From: an uncultured Latescibacterota bacterium | GTDB taxonomy: Bacteria > Latescibacterota > UBA2968 | Assembly (NCBI GenBank): GCA_951812755.1 | Contig: OX638329.1 | Location: 2,031,339 to 2,095,338, forward strand | Length of the DNA stretch: 64,000 nucleotides | Direction of reading: 5' to 3' | In this document: piece after piece, positions 59,173 to 64,000 of the stretch | How the letters are laid out: every line of letters starts with the position of its first letter | How positions within the stretch are numbered: the stretch's first letter is position 1 | Notes under the pieces: generated by a model | Database searches by the model: none | What the model was told of the DNA's origin: nothing | Seen by the model: the letters and a program-made list of their open reading frames with translations, nothing else | Position numbers and translations under genes: made by a program

Positions 59173-60471
59173 ATGAGTCAAAAGCCAAATATTCTAATCA
59201 TCACCAATCACGACTCTGGCCGTCACTTCGGGTGTTACGGGGTGGAAACCGTACATACCCCGGCGATTGATGCACTCGCCGCTGATGGGATGAGATTTGA
59301 GAACTATTTTGCAACCGTACCGCTTTGCAGTCCCAGCCGCGGTGCAATGCTCACCGGTCGCTATCCGCAAAGCACTGGACTCATGGGCTTGACGCACGCG
59401 CCTTGGCACTGGTCTCTCAACAAAGGAGAACAGCACCTATCGCACATTCTTCGCGATGCCGGTTACCACACCGCACTATTTGGATTGCAGCACGAAGCCG
59501 CCGATGTGCAAACACTGGGCTTTGAGGCATTGCACGCCCAGAGCCGGGATGAAGGCGGACGGTGTACAGCCGATGAGGTTGCACGGGCGACAGCCGAATT
59601 TCTAAAAGGAGAAGTCCGCGCGCCATTTTACGCACAGGTGGGATTCTTTGAAACACATCGCCCCTTTGACTTTGGAGGCGTGACGCCCGACGACAGCAAA
59701 GGGGTCTTTGTACCCCCCTTCCTCGTAGAGAACGAGACAGTAGTAAAGGATTTGGCTCACTACCAGGGCGCACTCCGAAAAGCGGACGAAGCAGTGGGAA
59801 TTATTACAAAAGGACTTGCCGAAAGCGGCCTTGCGGACAATACCATCATCGTCTTTACCGTAGATCACGGCATCCCCTATCCCAGGGCAAAAGGCCATGT
59901 GTACGATCCGGGATTGTCCATTCCCCTCATCGTGCGATGGCCCGGCGGCGGGATTCAAGGCGGTAAAACATGCGACTGGCTCTTGAGCAATGTGGATTTT
60001 CTGCCCACCCTGCTGGCCCTCATCGGAGAGCCAATACCCGAAAACGTGCAGGGCGTGAGTTTTTCCGGAGCTTTCGGAAAAGGCAAACCCCCGCGAGACG
60101 CCATCTTCGGATTTATGCAATCAGGCGAATTGCGCTGCATTCGCACACAATACCACAAGTTGATCCGCAATTTTGAACCCCGCAGGCTATTTGCCACGCC
60201 TGTAGATGTATCGGTTTCGGTATCATCCCGGTGGCCGAATACGGCATACCTCGTAACATCGGAAGAATGCCCGGCAGTGCAACTCTTTGATCTGCAAAAA
60301 GATCCCAATGAGTTTCACAACGTGGCGGAAGACCCGAATTGTGCAGATGTACGCGCCGAACTGGACCGACGATTGTGGGCCTGGCTGGAAGAGGTCGGCG
60401 ATCCAATCCTGAAAGGTTCGGTGCCCACGCCGTATTACCGCCGGTTGATGGCCGAAGCCGGACGCGGGTAA
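59173..60471 (+). CDS. Sulfatase, type I (Cys-type FGly motif)
   Basis: A 432-residue sulfatase with nucleophile motif C52-S-P-S-R and metal strand ILIITNHDSGRHFG (the usual DDQ is NHD). VDHGIPYPRAKG is the second metal site. LSNVDFLPTLLALIG fits the C-terminal domain. It starts with ATG 59173, since a TTG at 59158 is poor. No signal peptide is seen. It lies between an agarase-like gene and a barrel, which suggests sulfated polysaccharide, but the substrate is unknown. Confidence 0.92.
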   Translation: MSQKPNILIITNHDSGRHFGCYGVETVHTPAIDALAADGMRFENYFATVPLCSPSRGAMLTGRYPQSTGLMGLTHAPWHWSLNKGEQHLSHILRDAGYHTALFGLQHEAADVQTLGFEALHAQSRDEGGRCTADEVARATAEFLKGEVRAPFYAQVGFFETHRPFDFGGVTPDDSKGVFVPPFLVENETVVKDLAHYQGALRKADEAVGIITKGLAESGLADNTIIVFTVDHGIPYPRAKGHVYDPGLSIPLIVRWPGGGIQGGKTCDWLLSNVDFLPTLLALIGEPIPENVQGVSFSGAFGKGKPPRDAIFGFMQSGELRCIRTQYHKLIRNFEPRRLFATPVDVSVSVSSRWPNTAYLVTSEECPAVQLFDLQKDPNEFHNVAEDPNCADVRAELDRRLWAWLEEVGDPILKGSVPTPYYRRLMAEAGRG

Positions 60472-60566
60472 TTTTTTAAAGGAGGTGAGAACGGAACTGA
60501 TAAAGATGTCGCGTTTTACAAGTATCCGTAGTTAAAACAGTCTCTGAGACTGAAAGGAGGTTCCGA

Positions 60567-61262
60567 ATGAAAAAAATGGCAGTTGTTATAACCTGTGTGG
60601 GGTGCTGTCTGGGATTGTGGCAGACAGCAGACGCTCAGGAGACAGGACAGTGGAGTGTGGGGGCCTTTGTCGATTATGCCAGACCGACACTGGGGCTGGC
60701 CGACCGGTGGGACGGCGTGCCCAAGGGCGGGATAACGCTGACCTACACCGCCAACCCGAAGATCTCGGTAGAAGTGGAATATCACTATTCCCTGTTCGGC
60801 GATGGGTCCCTGGAGACGACGCCATTTACCTGGGCAGTAGATAATCGGGATTACGTAAGCCCAAATGCGGTACACGAGATGCGGATTAACAGCTTTTTGT
60901 TGAACACCCTCATCCACTTTCAGGAACGCAGCCGCAATACGGGCTTTTCGCCCTATTTCGCGATAGGTACCGGGCTTTACGCTTACCGCACGAAAGTGCA
61001 GAATCTGATCTTTCCCGGTCAAGCCGTGGAGCCGCTAAACCAGTCGCTACATCTGCCCGATCAGACCGATGTTCGCACGGCACTGGGTGTCAATGTAGGC
61101 CTGGGCGGAACTTTGCCCGTCGGCACACAACTCGCCCTGGATGTGCGGACGCGCTACAACGTCATTTTCGGTTACCTGAGGCCGCATCTGGCCTGGGGAA
61201 TTGCTCAGACCTCGTTCTTTCAAATGCTGGACTTGGGCGTGGGTCTGAAATACTATTTTTAA
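60567..61262 (+). CDS. Small outer-membrane beta-barrel protein
   Basis: A 231-residue protein: signal peptide ending ADAQ, then alternating amphipathic strands (GAFVDYARPTLGLADRWDG, LTYTANPKISVEVEYHY, SFLLNTLIHF) and a C-terminal aromatic LKYYF. It resembles OmpA-barrel or OmpW-type eight-stranded porins. It starts with ATG 60567 after GAAAGGAGGTTCC. It is 12 bp upstream of a TonB receptor gene, so the two are probably co-translated. Confidence 0.7.
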   Translation: MKKMAVVITCVGCCLGLWQTADAQETGQWSVGAFVDYARPTLGLADRWDGVPKGGITLTYTANPKISVEVEYHYSLFGDGSLETTPFTWAVDNRDYVSPNAVHEMRINSFLLNTLIHFQERSRNTGFSPYFAIGTGLYAYRTKVQNLIFPGQAVEPLNQSLHLPDQTDVRTALGVNVGLGGTLPVGTQLALDVRTRYNVIFGYLRPHLAWGIAQTSFFQMLDLGVGLKYYF

Positions 61263-61274
61263 GAGGAGGTTGCA

Positions 61275-64000
61275 ATGAGAAGACTTGCCTTATTGAGTCC
61301 TTTTCTGCTACTCCTGATCTGTCTATGTGCGGGAAATGCCTGGAGCGGTACAACGGGCAAGCTCACCGGCGTGGTATTAGATCAACGCGGGGAGCCACTT
61401 CCCGGCGCCAATGTGGTGATCAAAGAACTGCGGCGGGGCGCGAGCACAGATTCGGAAGGCAGGTACTTTATTTTATCTGTGGATCCGGGCACATACCGGG
61501 TAGAAGCATCTCTGGTGGGCTACCAGTCCATCGCGCAAGAAGATGTGAAGATGATTGTGGATTTTACCACAACGGTGGATTTTCGCCTGGAGGAAATGGC
61601 ACTTGAAGGAGCAGAAATCGTGGTTGTGGCCGAACGGCCCCTTGTTGAGCCGGACAAAACATCGACCAAATACGTGGTGACCTCCGAGGAGATCGAAGCA
61701 CTGCCAATGGTGCGTAGTGCATCCGATTTTGCCGAGTTGCAAGGCGGTGTATCCGTAGATGGCAACTGGACCATCCGTGGTGGAGACGCGCCGGATGCCG
61801 CGGTGATTATCGACGGCGTCCGCCTGGTGAACAACGACCTCGGCGGATTTAACCGGTTTATGGGCGTAAACACCAACGCGATTGAGGAATTACAGGTCAT
61901 CACCGGTGGGATGGAGGCGGAATACGGCAACGCACAGGCCGGGATTATCCGGATCGTAACGCGAGACGGCAGCAACACATTGAGGGGCCTGGCAGAATAC
62001 CGCAACACGCCGCCTTCCCAAAAGCACTGGGGACCAAATATCTATGAACACCCGACCGTGCTTCAACAGGATCTCCCGGACAACGCCTCTTTGCTGGACT
62101 ACACCAGCACCTTAGGCCATGAAGTAGATTTGAGCCTGTCCGGACCCCTGGTGGGCGGTCTGCAATTTTTTGCCAGCACCAAGTGGGACGGCAGGGCGCC
62201 GCGGTTTCCCGGGCCAACAACGCGGGTGCCGTGGAATACGCAGAACCACATGAAGTTAATCCAGCAGGTCAACCCCAATTTGAAAGTGCGTGTAGGGGGT
62301 CTTTTTGAGAGACACAAAGGCTACAATGGCGATTCCCGCGGCGTTGGAAGCAGCTTCCGCAATTTGTTCCTGCCCGACGATTTTGCCACAGCCGGTCACC
62401 GCTGGAACCAGGAAGACATGATTTATTTGTCTGCTACGCACACGATCACTTCTCGCACGTTTTACGAAGTGCGTTTTTCGCGTTCACACAGCAGCATAGA
62501 GACGCAGAACGGCCCGGAAGCCACGACAAAGTGGACCAGAAACGGTTATTTCAATATGGACCGCGCCTTTTACCGCCCAGAGGATTCGGAGCGGATCCGG
62601 TGGAATCTGAAGGCGGACATGTCCAGCCAGATAACGCGCTCCAATCTCATCAAAACGGGTATAGATATTACGTATTACAACGTGTGGTGGACCTGGATTC
62701 AGCATGCCACTGAAGCGAACCGCACCATAAGATTTATCGGCCAGGATCACAACATCGGCGAAGGGGTGCAGCCTCTGGAAATAGCTCTGTACCTGCAGGA
62801 TCGGATCGAGTTTGAAGGCATTGTACTCAATGCTGGCATCCGGTTGGACCGCTTCGACTTCCGCAGGGACGAACCGCATCCCTACCTGTGGGGCACCACA
62901 CCGATGTACGTGGGCCTGTTGCGCTTCCGCAATGCGCCGACCGAACCGGCCAAGCCAATGATTCGATGGAGCCCGCGCCTGGGCATCTCCCACCCGATTA
63001 CCGAAAAATCAACGCTTCGGTTTTTCTACGGCAAATTCACCCAGCCGTTGCGATTTGATCACTGGTATCAGGAAGAGTGGGATTCCGGCACCACGGATGA
63101 CCGCAATGGAGACGGCGTGGTGCAGGACTACGAATGGGGCAGTGGATATGTCAAGACACAGGGCCTGCTCCACGGGCACTCGGCATTCGCGCCTTATGAG
63201 CAGACCACGAGTTTTGAAGTGGGACTGGACTGGAACTTCGTGAGCGACTACGTGTTGAACTTGACCACGTATTACAAGAGCGCGATTGACCAGTCGCGCG
63301 CGGGCAGCCAGACCAATTATCGCGACCCATTGAAGAACGGAAAAAACATCGTGGGACCTTCCCACAGGATGGCCGGGTATTCAGAGGATAGTCGCGGGTT
63401 TGAGGTGAGCCTGAAAAAGCGGTTCTCTCACCACTTCGCCTTCCAGGTGGCTTATAACGTGCAGTGGGCGACCGAAGACCAGTCGGGCTGGCGCGGCGCT
63501 TCCGCCTTCCCGGACTCGCTATTTTTCGCCAGCGGTCTGTTCTGGCGGCAGCATACCTACGACCCGAATACCGGTGTAGAGACACCCGTGCCTATGCCCG
63601 AATCCGAGATCGCGAAATTCGGCTCCCAGGCGAACAAAACCCTGCGCTCCTGGCAGGCTGGCGAGATCAGCCTGGCACCTTTCCGAAAGTCCTTCCCCGA
63701 TCTGATGTACGAAGCACCCAACGGGGGCAAGATGTGGCTCTTTATGACACTTTCGGGCGGTCGTGAATCCAGACCGCGCATCAACGCAGACCAGCGCGCT
63801 TTCGGCAGCATCCAGGTGCTGGTATCCACGCCTGCGGACTTTGGCCCGACAATCGGGAATATAAATCCGCTGGGCAGTTGGCGCTCAAACATCATCTATC
63901 GCCTGGATACGGGTACGCCCTTCCAGTATTCGCCCCCCGACGGGCCTACAGTGTGGGCAAATTCCCCGCTGCGGACCCGCGCGGACATGAGTCTGGAACG
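61275..64000 (+). CDS. TonB-dependent outer-membrane receptor, 3' end beyond window
   Basis: A second receptor, 908 residues visible. It starts with ATG 61275 after GAGGAGG. A signal peptide ends near AWSG, then comes the carboxypeptidase-regulatory-like domain (GVVLDQRGEPLPGANVVIKE), then the plug (WTIRGGDAPDAAVIIDGVRL, MEAEYGNAQAGIIRIVTRDG) and the barrel strands. It is paralogous to the 50.6 kb gene and directly preceded by a small barrel. The C-terminus is not seen. Confidence 0.9.
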   Translation, partial: MRRLALLSPFLLLLICLCAGNAWSGTTGKLTGVVLDQRGEPLPGANVVIKELRRGASTDSEGRYFILSVDPGTYRVEASLVGYQSIAQEDVKMIVDFTTTVDFRLEEMALEGAEIVVVAERPLVEPDKTSTKYVVTSEEIEALPMVRSASDFAELQGGVSVDGNWTIRGGDAPDAAVIIDGVRLVNNDLGGFNRFMGVNTNAIEELQVITGGMEAEYGNAQAGIIRIVTRDGSNTLRGLAEYRNTPPSQKHWGPNIYEHPTVLQQDLPDNASLLDYTSTLGHEVDLSLSGPLVGGLQFFASTKWDGRAPRFPGPTTRVPWNTQNHMKLIQQVNPNLKVRVGGLFERHKGYNGDSRGVGSSFRNLFLPDDFATAGHRWNQEDMIYLSATHTITSRTFYEVRFSRSHSSIETQNGPEATTKWTRNGYFNMDRAFYRPEDSERIRWNLKADMSSQITRSNLIKTGIDITYYNVWWTWIQHATEANRTIRFIGQDHNIGEGVQPLEIALYLQDRIEFEGIVLNAGIRLDRFDFRRDEPHPYLWGTTPMYVGLLRFRNAPTEPAKPMIRWSPRLGISHPITEKSTLRFFYGKFTQPLRFDHWYQEEWDSGTTDDRNGDGVVQDYEWGSGYVKTQGLLHGHSAFAPYEQTTSFEVGLDWNFVSDYVLNLTTYYKSAIDQSRAGSQTNYRDPLKNGKNIVGPSHRMAGYSEDSRGFEVSLKKRFSHHFAFQVAYNVQWATEDQSGWRGASAFPDSLFFASGLFWRQHTYDPNTGVETPVPMPESEIAKFGSQANKTLRSWQAGEISLAPFRKSFPDLMYEAPNGGKMWLFMTLSGGRESRPRINADQRAFGSIQVLVSTPADFGPTIGNINPLGSWRSNIIYRLDTGTPFQYSPPDGPTVWANSPLRTRADMSLE

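Noticed and set aside
60485-60535. Leader ORF before the small barrel gene (MSRFTSIRS)
   Set aside because: The ATG at 60506 is too far from the AAAGGAGG at 60478, and the GTG at 60485 overlaps that SD, so no usable start can be set.
1-64000. tRNA, rRNA, riboswitch or replication origin
   Set aside because: I found no tRNA-like TTCRA loop context, rRNA core, known riboswitch pattern or DnaA-box cluster on reading. A tRNAscan/Infernal run could overturn this.

Overview
The window reads as a chromosomal segment from an uncultured Gram-negative bacterium of the FCB type, most like Latescibacterota or Poribacteria-style metagenome bins. This rests on PorV/PorQ-like barrels, TonB-dependent receptors with a carboxypeptidase-regulatory N-domain, a secreted protein with a C-terminal tail like those used for type IX sorting, and many phytanoyl-CoA dioxygenase (PhyH) and sulfatase genes. 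The phylum is an inference from gene content. I saw no rRNA, tRNA or CRISPR array.

Layout. 1-3.2 kb (minus): a housekeeping run of barrel protein, PASTA protein, rpe and ffh (cut by the left edge). 3.5-5.8 kb: a decayed VapBC-like pair, a PhyH gene and an intact VapBC pair. 5.8-16.7 kb (plus): hrpA, a heterodimeric ABC exporter, an NHL propeller, an HpcH/HpaI aldolase and an MFS exporter, all strongly G-rich on the plus strand. An IS3-type transposase scrap at 16.9 kb marks the end of that compositional block. 17-30 kb: amidohydrolase, a truncated aminopeptidase, epimerase, PhyH and sulfatase genes, a DUF433/DUF5615 pair with a frameshifted second gene, an ECF sigma factor fused to a sliding-clamp-like region, a DapA-family lyase, a nuclease/DUF2283-HTH pair and a sulfatase-like enzyme with Thr at the nucleophile position. 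30-32 kb: an SfiI-like restriction-modification pair. 32-35 kb: a CaiB/CitE/MaoC trio matching itaconate or mesaconate CoA catabolism. 35-50 kb: an FtsX-type permease, a Baeyer-Villiger monooxygenase, MFS, aldo/keto reductase, ssb, creatininase, PhyH, DUF1080, a class III aminotransferase, an SDR and another PhyH. 50-64 kb: outer-membrane and secretion genes (two TonB-dependent receptors, PorV, a tail-bearing secreted protein, a small barrel), with an agarase-like glycosidase and a sulfatase between them. Together the accessory genes suggest scavenging of sulfated or complex organic matter.

The most unusual features are the sigma-clamp fusion (25342-26748) and a dense population of short dispersed repeats. 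Two MITE-like families can be delimited. Family A is about 183 bp, with inverted ends AAGCTGTTTTAAAA and CTNAG target duplications. All three copies sit 18-35 bp upstream of a start codon, and two supply an in-frame ATG. Family B is about 180 bp, with ends CGTCATGTGTGACTT and 9-11 bp duplications that restore a stop codon and a Shine-Dalgarno site. Other repeat modules have entered coding sequence, in hrpA, the sigma-clamp gene and the creatininase C-terminus.
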